64,000 nucleotides of DNA from positions 193,694-257,693 of the forward strand of contig DBQY01000016.1 in assembly GCA_002305805.1 (NCBI GenBank). Direction: 5' to 3'. How positions within the stretch are numbered: position 1 is the first letter of the stretch; each line of letters starts with the position of its first letter. Shown here piece after piece: positions 56,894 through 64,000 of the stretch. Origin of the DNA: Atopobium sp. UBA1382. GTDB taxonomy: Bacteria; Actinomycetota; Coriobacteriia; Coriobacteriales; Atopobiaceae. The position numbers were made by a program, and so were the translations under genes. The notes beneath the pieces are model-generated. The model did no database searches. It worked only from the letters and a program-made list of their open reading frames with translations, and had not been told where the DNA came from.

Positions 56894-57538
56894 ATGGGCG
56901 CCATGCTTCTCTCCAGCCAGTCCGAGCCGACCCCCGAGGTGGTGGCGCGCGCGGCCGAGACGCTCTGTGCCGGCGGCGTCGTCGTGCTCCCCACGGACTC
57001 CGTCTACGGAATCTGCTGCGCCGCGACGCCCGGCAACCCCGCCCATGCCCGCATCTTCGAGGTCAAGCGCCGCGACCGTGCCCAGACCCTGCCGTGGTTC
57101 GTCGCAGACGTTGCCGACCTCGAGCGCTATGGGCGCGACGTGCCCACCTGGGCGCTGCGCCTTGCCGAACGGTACTGGCCGGGTGCGCTCACCATCGTGG
57201 TTCGCGCCTCGGACGCCGTCCCCCCCGAGTACGCACAGGCATCAACCGGAGGTTCCACCGTGGCCCTGCGCGTTCCCGGGTCGGAGCTCGACCGCGCAAT
57301 CGTTCGGGCCGTGGGCTCGCCGCTCGCCCAGACGAGTGCGAACCTCCATGGCGCCAGCGCGGCGACGTCGGGCAGCGCGCTTGACCCGGCCATCGTCGGC
57401 GCCGTCGACCTGGTGCTCGACGCGGGCCCCGCGCCGGTGGGCGTGGCGTCCACGATCGTCGACGCCACGGGTGACGAGCCGCGCGTCCTGCGCGCCGGCG
57501 CGCTCACCGAGGCCGAGGTCCTTCTCGCCACGCGCTGA
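56894..57538 (+). CDS. tsaC: Threonylcarbamoyl-AMP synthase (Sua5/YrdC/TsaC family)
   Basis: A 214-residue YrdC-like enzyme that makes threonylcarbamoyl-AMP for the t6A modification of ANN-decoding tRNAs. It shows PTDSVYGICCAA (33-44), KRRDRAQTLPWFV, RYWPGALTIV, LRVPG and the SPLAQTSANLHG loop. It starts 2 nt after prmC, completing the usual prfA-prmC-sua5 unit. At 214 residues it has the TsaC part without the extra Sua5 C domain. Confidence 0.93.
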   Translation: MGAMLLSSQSEPTPEVVARAAETLCAGGVVVLPTDSVYGICCAATPGNPAHARIFEVKRRDRAQTLPWFVADVADLERYGRDVPTWALRLAERYWPGALTIVVRASDAVPPEYAQASTGGSTVALRVPGSELDRAIVRAVGSPLAQTSANLHGASAATSGSALDPAIVGAVDLVLDAGPAPVGVASTIVDATGDEPRVLRAGALTEAEVLLATR

Positions 57539-57559
57539 CGTCGCCCTTCGCGCGCGTGG

Positions 57560-57660
57560 TACTCTAGATAAGGTTCCAGTGGTGTGTGCGGCCCAGGGGA
57601 GGTCCCCTGCGTCGGCCCGTCTGCCGAGCGCCCGACCGGGCGTGACGATAAGGAGGCACC
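57560..57660 (+). promoter_or_regulatory. glyA leader with hairpins
   Basis: CAGGGG-AGGT-CCCCTG (57594-57609) and a second inverted repeat CGCCCG/CGGGCG (57629-57642) precede glyA. TACTCT at 57560-57565 is a weak -10. No known THF or glycine riboswitch pattern was recognised; the structure may simply regulate translation. Confidence 0.4.
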
Positions 57661-58917
57661 ATGACCTACGAGCACCTCAGCGCGTCCGACCCCGAGGTCT
57701 TCTCTGCGGTGGGAGACGAGCTGCGCCGTCAGCGCTCCTCGATTGAGCTCATCGCCTCGGAGAACTTCGTCTCCCTCGCTGTGATGGAGGCCGTCGGTTC
57801 CCCGCTCACCAACAAGTACGCCGAGGGCCTGCCCGGAAAGCGCTACTACGGCGGTTGCTGGGCGGTCGACAAGGTCGAGGACCTCGCGCGCGAGCGCGCC
57901 AAGCGGCTCTTTGGCGCGGGCTTTGCCAACGTGCAGCCCCACTCCGGCGCGCAGGCCAACTACGCGGCCCTCGCCGCGCTCGCCCAGCCCGGCGACACGA
58001 TCCTGGGCATGGCGCTCGACAACGGCGGTCACCTCACGCACGGCTCGCCCGCCAACTTCTCTGGCAAGCTCTACAACGTCGTCTCCTACGGTGTGGACGC
58101 TCAGACCGAGCGTATTGATATGGACGCCGTTGAGTCGCTCGCTCGCGAGCACCGCCCCAAGGTGATCATCGCCGGTGCTTCCGCCTATCCTCGCGTCATC
58201 GACTTCGAACGCTTCGCCGAGATCGCCCGCTCCGTGGGCGCGTACCTGATGGTCGACATGGCGCACATCGCCGGCCTGGTGGCCACCGGGCGTCATCCCA
58301 GCCCCGTGCCCCATGCGGACGTGGTGACCACTACCACTCACAAGACGCTGCGCGGACCGCGCGGCGGCCTCATCCTCTGCAACGATCCGGACCTCGCCAA
58401 GAAGGTCGACTCCGCGGTCTTCCCGGGCAGCCAGGGCGGCCCGCTCGAGCACGTGATCGCCGGCAAGGCCGTGGCCTTCGGCGAGGCGCTCGCCCCCGAT
58501 TTCGCCACCTACGCGGACGCGATCCTGGCCAACGCACGGGCCCTGGGTCGCGGCATGGAGTCGCGCGGCCTGCGCCTGGTCTCCGGTGGCACGGACAACC
58601 ACCTGCTGCTCGTTGATCTCACGGCGGCGGGCGACGTCACCGGCAAGGACGCCGAGCGCGCCCTCGACGGCGTGGGGATCACGGTCAACAAGAACACCAT
58701 CCCGGGCGAGGTCCGCTCACCGTTCGTCACGAGCGGCATCCGCGTGGGCTCCGCCGCCGTCACCACGCGCGGTTTCGACGAGCGCGAGTGCGAACGCGTC
58801 GGCGAACTCATCGGTGACATGGTGACCCACATGGGCTCCGCGGACGTCGCCGACCGCGTCTCTTTCGAGGTGCGCGAGCTCCTCGACGCCCACCCGCTCT
58901 ATCCCGAGCTTGACTAG
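57661..58917 (+). CDS. glyA: Serine hydroxymethyltransferase
   Basis: A 418-residue PLP enzyme that interconverts serine and glycine using tetrahydrofolate. It has [11 protein letters not shown] (about 24-34), [17 protein letters not shown], and the PLP lysine in [14 protein letters not shown] (Lys near 226). It links with the folP-folK product, since it feeds one-carbon units to folate. ATG 57661 follows AAGGAGGC. upp follows 25 nt later on the same strand. Confidence 0.96.
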   Translation: MTYEHLSASDPEVFSAVGDELRRQRSSIELIASENFVSLAVMEAVGSPLTNKYAEGLPGKRYYGGCWAVDKVEDLARERAKRLFGAGFANVQPHSGAQANYAALAALAQPGDTILGMALDNGGHLTHGSPANFSGKLYNVVSYGVDAQTERIDMDAVESLAREHRPKVIIAGASAYPRVIDFERFAEIARSVGAYLMVDMAHIAGLVATGRHPSPVPHADVVTTTTHKTLRGPRGGLILCNDPDLAKKVDSAVFPGSQGGPLEHVIAGKAVAFGEALAPDFATYADAILANARALGRGMESRGLRLVSGGTDNHLLLVDLTAAGDVTGKDAERALDGVGITVNKNTIPGEVRSPFVTSGIRVGSAAVTTRGFDERECERVGELIGDMVTHMGSADVADRVSFEVRELLDAHPLYPELD

Positions 58918-58942
58918 CGGCATTCCGAGGAAAGGACCACAC

Positions 58943-59590
58943 ATGGCAGAAGAGTTCGACCCGACGCGCTTTACGGTCATCGACCACCCGCTTGTCCAGC
59001 ACAAGCTGCACATCCTGCGCGACAAGGCCACCGGCACAAAGCAGTTTCGCGAGCTGGTGACCGAGCTCGCCATCTTCGAGGGCTACGAGGCCATGCGCGA
59101 CTTCCCGCTCGAGGACGTCGAGGTGGAGACGCCGCTCGAGGTCACCACCTGCAAGCGCGTTGCCGGCAAGAAGGTCGCCATCATCCCGATCCTGCGTGCC
59201 GGCCTGGGCATGGTCGATGGAATTCTCCAGCTCGTACCCTCCGCTCGCGTGGGCCACGTGGGCATGTATCGCGACGAGGAGACCCACGAGCCGCATCAGT
59301 ACTACTGCAAGTTCCCGGACGACATCCAGAACCGTACCTGCCTCGTTGTCGACCCGATGCTTGCCACGGGCGGCTCGCTCACCGCAGCTATCAAGTTCCT
59401 GCGCGACGCCGGCGTGCGCGACATCCGCTGCCTCACGCTCGTCTCGGCGCCCGAGGGCGTGCGCACCACGCTTGACTTCGACCCGGACGTGCGTCTCTAC
59501 ACCTGCGCGCTCGACCGCTGCCTGAACGACCACGCCTACATCCTGCCCGGCCTCGGCGACGCGGGTGACCGCATCTACGGCACCAAGTAG
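58943..59590 (+). CDS. upp: Uracil phosphoribosyltransferase
   Basis: A 215-residue salvage enzyme that makes UMP from uracil and PRPP. The PRPP loop [14 protein letters not shown] is at about 135-148, and [17 protein letters not shown] and [12 protein letters not shown] are the family motifs. ATG at 58943 with GGAAAGG upstream fits other UPRTs. It may use uracil released by the nucleoside hydrolase pathway. Confidence 0.95.
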   Translation: MAEEFDPTRFTVIDHPLVQHKLHILRDKATGTKQFRELVTELAIFEGYEAMRDFPLEDVEVETPLEVTTCKRVAGKKVAIIPILRAGLGMVDGILQLVPSARVGHVGMYRDEETHEPHQYYCKFPDDIQNRTCLVVDPMLATGGSLTAAIKFLRDAGVRDIRCLTLVSAPEGVRTTLDFDPDVRLYTCALDRCLNDHAYILPGLGDAGDRIYGTK

Positions 59591-59671
59591 GCCCGGCCCC
59601 AGGAGTCGCGGCCCCCGCCGTCCACCCCTCATCGCCCGATTGTGGCGAAACGGGGGCGAACGGCGCTCAGC

Positions 59672-59699
59672 TTGACTATTTCCCCCGGCGCGCTAGAGT
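59672..59699 (+). promoter_or_regulatory. Putative promoter of the atp operon
   Basis: TTGACT (59672-59677) and TAGAGT (59694-59699) are separated by 16 nt, about 40 bp upstream of the first gene. This is the best -35/-10 pair in the window. Confidence 0.65.
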
Positions 59700-59738
59700 T
59701 CTCGTGTCCTTATTCGCTCGAACGGGAGGCGCCTGCGC

Positions 59739-60047
59739 TTGGATCCTCAGGTCGCTATCGTCTCCGGCGCGCTCTTCGGTCTTTTGGGGTGCGTGGCGCC
59801 TGCGGCGCTGTTCGAGCGTGCTCTGAGGGGGAGCCCGGGGGTGTCGCTCGCCTCCGGCCTCGCGGCGGTGATTGTGTCGTTTCTCACGCTTACCGTCGTC
59901 CTGCTCGTGGTGTACACTGCCACGAACACCGGCTTCTTGGAGTTCGGGTGTGCGCTGGTCGCCTCGTTCCTGCTTTTCTGGGGCGTCGAGGCGATAAGGG
60001 CGTGGAGGGCGGCAAACGGCCGTCCCCCGCATAGAGGGGAAGGATGA
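59739..60047 (+). CDS. atpI: AtpI-like small membrane protein of the ATP synthase operon
   Basis: A 102-residue protein with about three to four membrane helices and a short charged tail (RAWRAANGRPPHR). Its location ahead of atpB and its size fit AtpI, which helps assemble the c-ring; sequence similarity of AtpI proteins is low, so the call rests mainly on position. TTG at 59739 follows GGGAGG. Its stop overlaps the atpB start by 4 nt. Confidence 0.6.
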   Translation: MDPQVAIVSGALFGLLGCVAPAALFERALRGSPGVSLASGLAAVIVSFLTLTVVLLVVYTATNTGFLEFGCALVASFLLFWGVEAIRAWRAANGRPPHRGEG

Positions 60048-60856
60048 TCTTGAATCCTCTGGACCGTCTGGGAGACGAGGTCAACGAGCTCGTTGCGAGC
60101 TTCACGTCTCAGCCGATCGTAGGGTCGCTCGACACCGTCGGCTTCACGCAGTACTCGTTCTGGTTTGCCGTGGCGATAATCCTCATGCTCGTCGTGCTCT
60201 TCGTGTTCAAGAAGAAGCAGGCGGCGAGCCTCGTGCCCCAGGGTGCCTTCGTCAACGGCGTCGAGTACGTGGTCGAGTTCGTCCGCGACGACATGTGCAA
60301 GGGCCTGCTCGGTGAGTCCTGGAAGAAGCACTTCCCGTTCATCGCCACGGTCTTCCTCGTGGTCCTCGCCAACAACATCGTGGGCATCCTCCCGGGCTGC
60401 AAGCCGGGCACCGGCACCATCTCCACCACCGCCGCGCTCGCGCTCTGCTCGTTCGTCTACTTCATCGTCTGCGGCGTCAAGAAGAAGGGCACCTTCGGCT
60501 ACGTCAAGAGCCTGGCCCCGGCGGGCGTGATGTTCCCGCTCAACGCCCTCGTCTGGCTGATCGAGGTCTTCTCCACCATCCTGCGCCTCGTCACCCTCGC
60601 CGTGCGACTCTTCTGCAACCTCTTCGCCGGCCACGTGGTCATGGGCACCTTCGCCATACTGGCCTCGCTCTTCTTCGAGCCCATGGTCCAGGCCTTCTCG
60701 GCGGCCACCGCCGTGCAGGCGGGGGCGTCGGTGCTGTGGATCGGCATTCTGCTCGTCATCTACGCCGTGGAGATCATGGTGGCCGCCATCCAGGCCTACG
60801 TCTTCGCGCTACTCTCCGCCGTCTACATCCAGATTGCCGAGTCCGACGAGGAGTAG
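60044..60856 (+). CDS. atpB: ATP synthase subunit a
   Basis: A 270-residue F0 subunit a, forming the proton half-channels. About six helices are visible, and the essential Arg lies in LVTLAVRLFCNLFAGH (near 191). It overlaps the atpI-like gene by 4 nt. It is followed, after 110 nt, by atpE. Confidence 0.93.
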   Translation: MILNPLDRLGDEVNELVASFTSQPIVGSLDTVGFTQYSFWFAVAIILMLVVLFVFKKKQAASLVPQGAFVNGVEYVVEFVRDDMCKGLLGESWKKHFPFIATVFLVVLANNIVGILPGCKPGTGTISTTAALALCSFVYFIVCGVKKKGTFGYVKSLAPAGVMFPLNALVWLIEVFSTILRLVTLAVRLFCNLFAGHVVMGTFAILASLFFEPMVQAFSAATAVQAGASVLWIGILLVIYAVEIMVAAIQAYVFALLSAVYIQIAESDEE

Positions 60857-60966
60857 GCAAGAAAAGCGGTAACTCGCGGGCGTCCGCCCGCTGAGGCATA
60901 GCACGTTGGTTTGAAACTCGCCCCACCTCACACAAGTTTAGCGGGGCGAATGTCAAAGGAGGAACA

Positions 60967-61170
60967 GTGGGAGCTCTCGGTGTCGTTGGTTATGGTCTCG
61001 GCGTTATCGGCGCGGGCATCGGCATTGGCCTGGCCGCCAGTGGCGTTGCGCAGGGCATGGCTCGTCAGCCCGAGGTTCAGGGCCGTCTGTTCACGGTCTT
61101 CATCCTCGGCTCGGCCTTCGTCGAGGCCCTCGCCCTCATCGGCTTCGTCGTCAGCCTCATCGTCAAGTAG
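60967..61170 (+). CDS. atpE: ATP synthase subunit c
   Basis: A 67-residue proteolipid of two helices. It has the Gly-rich GAGIGIGLAASG of helix 1, the RQPE loop and the proton-binding Glu in FVEALALIGFV (about 53). The loop pattern without the sodium-type Gln/Ser ligands suggests protons rather than sodium ions, though this is not decisive. GTG start after AAAGGAGG. Confidence 0.95.
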   Translation: MGALGVVGYGLGVIGAGIGIGLAASGVAQGMARQPEVQGRLFTVFILGSAFVEALALIGFVVSLIVK

Positions 61171-61201
61171 CGCTGTCGCACGTTTCCGAGTGGAGGCAAG
61201 C

Positions 61202-61804
61202 ATGAAGAACACCATCACAAAGCTGCTTGCGCGCGCGGGCGTCACCGCCGGCGTCGTTCTCGGCACGCCCTTCCTGGCGTTTGCCGAGGAGTCCGCCGTC
61301 GGCCCGGACATCCTGATCCCCAAGATGGCCGAGTTCATCCCTGCGCTCATCGCCTTCCTCGTCATCCTCGTGATCCTGAGCAAGCTCGTCTGGCCCTCGG
61401 TCCTGGAGATGATGGAGAAGCGTCAGCAGAAGATCCAGGACGATCTCGACGCCGCGGAACGCTCCAAGATCGAGGCGGCCGAGGAGGCCAAGAGCTACGA
61501 GGCCAAGATCCTCGAGGCGCACCACGAGGCCGACGCCATCGTCGCCAAGGCCAAGAAGGAGGCTGAGGAGGTCCGCTCCGCGGTGCTCGCCAAGGCGCAG
61601 CGCGAGGCAGCCGACATCATCGCCAAGGCCCGCGGTGCCGTGGACTCCGAGCGCCACAAGGCCATGATCGAGCTCTCCAGCTCCGTCGTGGACCTCTCCG
61701 TGGAGATCGCGAGCAAGATCATCGGCAACGACCTCTCCGTGGAGGAGCAGCGCAAGCTGGCCGAGAAGTACCTCGCGGAAGTGGGCAAGTCCGATGGCCG
61801 CTAA
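61202..61804 (+). CDS. atpF: ATP synthase subunit b
   Basis: A 200-residue peripheral-stalk protein. It has a signal-like hydrophobic start (AGVTAGVVLGTPFLAFAEE), one main membrane helix (about 42-62, FIPALIAFLVILVILSKLVW) and a long charged coiled coil. The N-terminal leader is longer than in E. coli b but is common in actinobacteria. The start at 61202 is preceded by GGAGGCAAG. Overlaps atpH by 11 nt. Confidence 0.92.
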   Translation: MKNTITKLLARAGVTAGVVLGTPFLAFAEESAVGPDILIPKMAEFIPALIAFLVILVILSKLVWPSVLEMMEKRQQKIQDDLDAAERSKIEAAEEAKSYEAKILEAHHEADAIVAKAKKEAEEVRSAVLAKAQREAADIIAKARGAVDSERHKAMIELSSSVVDLSVEIASKIIGNDLSVEEQRKLAEKYLAEVGKSDGR

Positions 61805-62267
61805 GAGGGCGGACGCCGAGAAGGTCGAGGCGTACACGCGCGCACTCCTGGAGGCGGCCCGCTCCGAGGGTCGTGCCAACGCGGACCTCGTCCAGTGGCA
61901 GCATGCCCAGAAGTTCACGCCCGAGGTCCTCGAGACGCTCGCCGCCATGCAGCGCGAGGATGATCTCAGCCTCGTCGAGGAGGTCGCCAAGTACTACAAG
62001 GAGCTCCTCGACTCCCAGGACGCCACGGTCTCGGTGACCGTCACCACGGCGGTCCCGATGGACGACGACCTGCGCGCCAAGGTGCGCGCCAAGGCCGAGA
62101 AGGACCTCGACGCCCCGGTCTACCTCGTCGAGCGCATCGACCCGGCCATTATCGGCGGCATCATGCTCGAGGTGCGCGGCAAGCGCTACGACGCTTCCGT
62201 GCGCGCCCAGCTCGCCAACATCCGCAAGACCCTCTCGTCGAGCTTCATCGAAGGCGAGGAACGCTAA
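61794..62267 (+). CDS. atpH: ATP synthase subunit delta
   Basis: A 157-residue delta subunit that joins the stalk to F1. It has the helical N-terminal domain and the C-terminal VTVTTAVPMDDDLRAKV, with GGIMLEVRGKRYDASVRAQL near the end. It overlaps atpF and abuts atpA with no gap, consistent with a coupled operon. Somewhat shorter than the E. coli protein (177). Confidence 0.92.
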   Translation: MAAKRADAEKVEAYTRALLEAARSEGRANADLVQWQHAQKFTPEVLETLAAMQREDDLSLVEEVAKYYKELLDSQDATVSVTVTTAVPMDDDLRAKVRAKAEKDLDAPVYLVERIDPAIIGGIMLEVRGKRYDASVRAQLANIRKTLSSSFIEGEER

Positions 62268-63932
62268 ATGGAAACCATCAGCTCCGAGAAGATCATGAGC
62301 ACGCTGCGCGAGGAGCTCGCGCAGATCAATGCCACGGTCGACCGCCAGGAGGCCTCGGTCGTCACCGAGGTCGCCGACGGCATCGCGCGCATCTCGGGCC
62401 TCAAGTCCGCCATGGCCGGCGAGCTGCTCAAGCTCACGAGCTCGGCCACCGGCCTGGACGTCTACGGCCTGGTGCAGAACCTCGACCAGGATGACGTGGG
62501 CGCCGTTCTCTTCGGTGACGCCGAGGAGATCAAGGAGGGCGACGAGTGCCGCACCACAGGGCGTGTCATGGACATCCCGGTCGGCCACGCCATGCTCGGC
62601 CGCGTGGTGAATCCGCTCGGCCAGCCGATCGACGGCCTCGGCCCGATCAACGCCACACACCGTCGCCCCATCGAGTTCAAGGCCCCCGGCATCATGGATC
62701 GCCAGCCGGTGTGCGAGCCCGTCCAGACGGGTCTTCTCGCCATCGACGCGATGGTGCCCATCGGCCGCGGCCAGCGCGAGCTCATCATCGGCGACCGCAA
62801 GACGGGCAAGACGGCCATCGCCATCGACGCCATCGTCAACCAGCGCGACACCGACATGATCTGCATCTACGTGGCCATCGGCCAGAAGGCCTCCACGGTC
62901 GCCGGTATCCGCGAGTCGCTCGCGCAGCACGGCGTCCTGGACAAGACGGTCATCGTCTCCGCCACCGCCGCCGAGTCCGCCCCGATGCAGTACATCGCCC
63001 CGATGGCGGGCGCCGCGATCGGCGAGTACTTCATGTACACCGACGGCCACGGCAACCCCGCGGACGCCGAGCACCCCGGCGGCCACGTCCTCGTGGTCTA
63101 CGACGACCTCTCCAAGCAGGCCGTCGCCTATCGTCAGATGTCGCTGACGCTGCACCGTCCGCCCGGACGCGAGGCCTATCCCGGTGACATCTTCTACCTT
63201 CACTCGCGTCTGCTCGAGCGCGCCTGCAAGCTCTCTGACGCCAACGGCGGCGGCTCGCTCACGGCGCTCCCGATCATCGAGACGCAGGAGGGCGACGTCT
63301 CCGCCTACATCCCGACGAACGTGATCTCCATCACGGACGGCCAGATCTACCTGCAGTCCAACCTCTTCTTCCAGGGCCAGCGCCCCGCCGTCGACGTGGG
63401 CATCTCGGTCTCGCGCGTCGGTGGCGACGCCCAGATCAAGGCCATGAAGCAGGTCGTGGGCACGCTGCGTCTGGACCTTGCCGCCTACCGCGAGAAGCAG
63501 GCCTTCTCGCAGTTCGGCTCGGACCTGGACGCCACGACGCAGTACCAGCTCAACCATGGCGCGCACGTCATGGAGATGCTCAAGCAGCAGCGCTACTCGG
63601 CGCTCGACGTCCGCGACCAGGTCATCTCGATCTTTGCCGCCAAGGAGGACTTCCTCGACGACATCGACCTCGAGAACGTGACCCTGTTCCGCGACGGCCT
63701 CGCCAAGTACATGTCCGAGCACTGCCCCAAGCTGCGCTCCTCCGTCATGAAGGGCAAGATCGACGATGCCACCGCCTCGCGTCTGCGCGGCCGCATCGCT
63801 CGCTACAAGAAGCTCTTCCTCGCCGAGCATCCCAACCGCAAGCGTCTGGAGGACGTGGAGCAGGCCGCTGAGGACACCGTCGTCGCCCCGCCCGAGGGCG
63901 GGCACGAGCCGCTGGGCGGCCAGGAGAAGTAG
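62268..63932 (+). CDS. atpA: ATP synthase subunit alpha
   Basis: A 554-residue F1 alpha. The P-loop GDRKTGKTA is at about 174-182. [14 protein letters not shown] and the C-terminal helical domain are present. The C-terminus beyond the usual end (about residue 510) adds a Glu/Gly/Pro-rich tail. It directly follows atpH and precedes atpG by 3 nt. It alternates with beta in the catalytic hexamer. Confidence 0.96.
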   Translation: METISSEKIMSTLREELAQINATVDRQEASVVTEVADGIARISGLKSAMAGELLKLTSSATGLDVYGLVQNLDQDDVGAVLFGDAEEIKEGDECRTTGRVMDIPVGHAMLGRVVNPLGQPIDGLGPINATHRRPIEFKAPGIMDRQPVCEPVQTGLLAIDAMVPIGRGQRELIIGDRKTGKTAIAIDAIVNQRDTDMICIYVAIGQKASTVAGIRESLAQHGVLDKTVIVSATAAESAPMQYIAPMAGAAIGEYFMYTDGHGNPADAEHPGGHVLVVYDDLSKQAVAYRQMSLTLHRPPGREAYPGDIFYLHSRLLERACKLSDANGGGSLTALPIIETQEGDVSAYIPTNVISITDGQIYLQSNLFFQGQRPAVDVGISVSRVGGDAQIKAMKQVVGTLRLDLAAYREKQAFSQFGSDLDATTQYQLNHGAHVMEMLKQQRYSALDVRDQVISIFAAKEDFLDDIDLENVTLFRDGLAKYMSEHCPKLRSSVMKGKIDDATASRLRGRIARYKKLFLAEHPNRKRLEDVEQAAEDTVVAPPEGGHEPLGGQEK

Positions 63933-63935
63933 ACC

Positions 63936-64000
63936 ATGGCCAGCCTTCGTGAGATACAGCGCCGCATGAGCTCGATCAAGAGCACGATGCAGATCACGCG
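63936..64000 (+). CDS. atpG: ATP synthase subunit gamma, N-terminal fragment (cut by window edge)
   Basis: ATG at 63936, 3 nt after atpA, opens a frame beginning MASLREIQRRMSSIKSTMQI, the characteristic gamma-subunit start that forms the rotor shaft. The remaining gene lies beyond the window. Gene order supports the call. Confidence 0.92.
   Translation, partial: MASLREIQRRMSSIKSTMQIT

Noticed and set aside
57560..57660. THF riboswitch before glyA
   Set aside because: The conserved THF motif elements are not visible; only simple hairpins.

Overview
This window is GC-rich, densely packed actinobacterial DNA. The gene content points to class Coriobacteriia, probably an Olsenella/Atopobium-like gut or oral anaerobe. 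Supporting signs are a MerR-type HspR controlling DnaK, ClpB and Hsp20, a sulfite-reductase-like redox fusion, an ECF transporter, a strong G/C third-codon bias, and an RpmE with a two-hairpin leader. The genus assignment is an inference.

Layout. 1-1656: 5' end of a DEAD-box RNA helicase (minus) diverging from metA (methionine synthesis, predicted acetyl-CoA type). 1669-12347: an accessory block with an HTH protein, a transmembrane Ser/Thr kinase, a PH-like/zinc-ribbon protein, an SPFH-SHOCT protein, a DUF6591-like membrane protein, two DUF4230 proteins in AT-richer DNA, a small hypothetical protein, an AIM24 protein and two membrane proteins. 12404-17041: an 859-residue CoA-disulfide-reductase/rhodanese/sulfite-reductase-like fusion facing a NifX-CbiK-YfcE cluster. 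17203-21455: dnaK-grpE-dnaJ-hspR. 21466-33733: a divergent sugar/nucleoside unit with a LacI-PfkB fusion regulator, an ECF S-T-A-A transporter, a TrpF-like protein, two PfkB kinases, a nucleoside hydrolase, a HAD phosphatase, an iron alcohol dehydrogenase and an MFS transporter. 34183-39628: clpB, a PASTA protein and hsp20. 39716-47852: walJ-like gene, tilS, hpt, ftsH, aminotransferase, PHP and xth. 47878-53360: sirtuin, patatin, folP-folK, a BirA-like remnant, coaX and rpmE. 53421-59590: membrane protein, prfA-prmC-Sua5, glyA and upp. 59739-64000: atpI-B-E-F-H-A and the start of atpG.

The most unusual features are these. (1) A family of roughly 100-150 bp intergenic inverted-repeat cassettes occurs at five loci (496-627, 15140-15366, 33910-34058, 42130-42348, 51752-51983). 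Four loci share arms related to AGGTT(T)GGGTTC, and all carry a related central core near ACCTGCGGTTTTGTCG. Two loci hold two cassettes separated by exactly 7 nt. (2) An ECF transporter is joined to a sugar/nucleoside catabolic operon whose TrpF-like isomerase lacks the usual catalytic Cys. (3) A kinase/SPFH block has related CTCAGTT-containing palindromes at two promoters. (4) A variant HAIR operator, ATCTAAGT-N7-ACTTAGAT, precedes dnaK, clpB and hsp20. No rRNA, tRNA, CRISPR array, transposase or prophage was found. Most genes sit in tight runs with ATGA or short overlaps, so operon organisation is clear.
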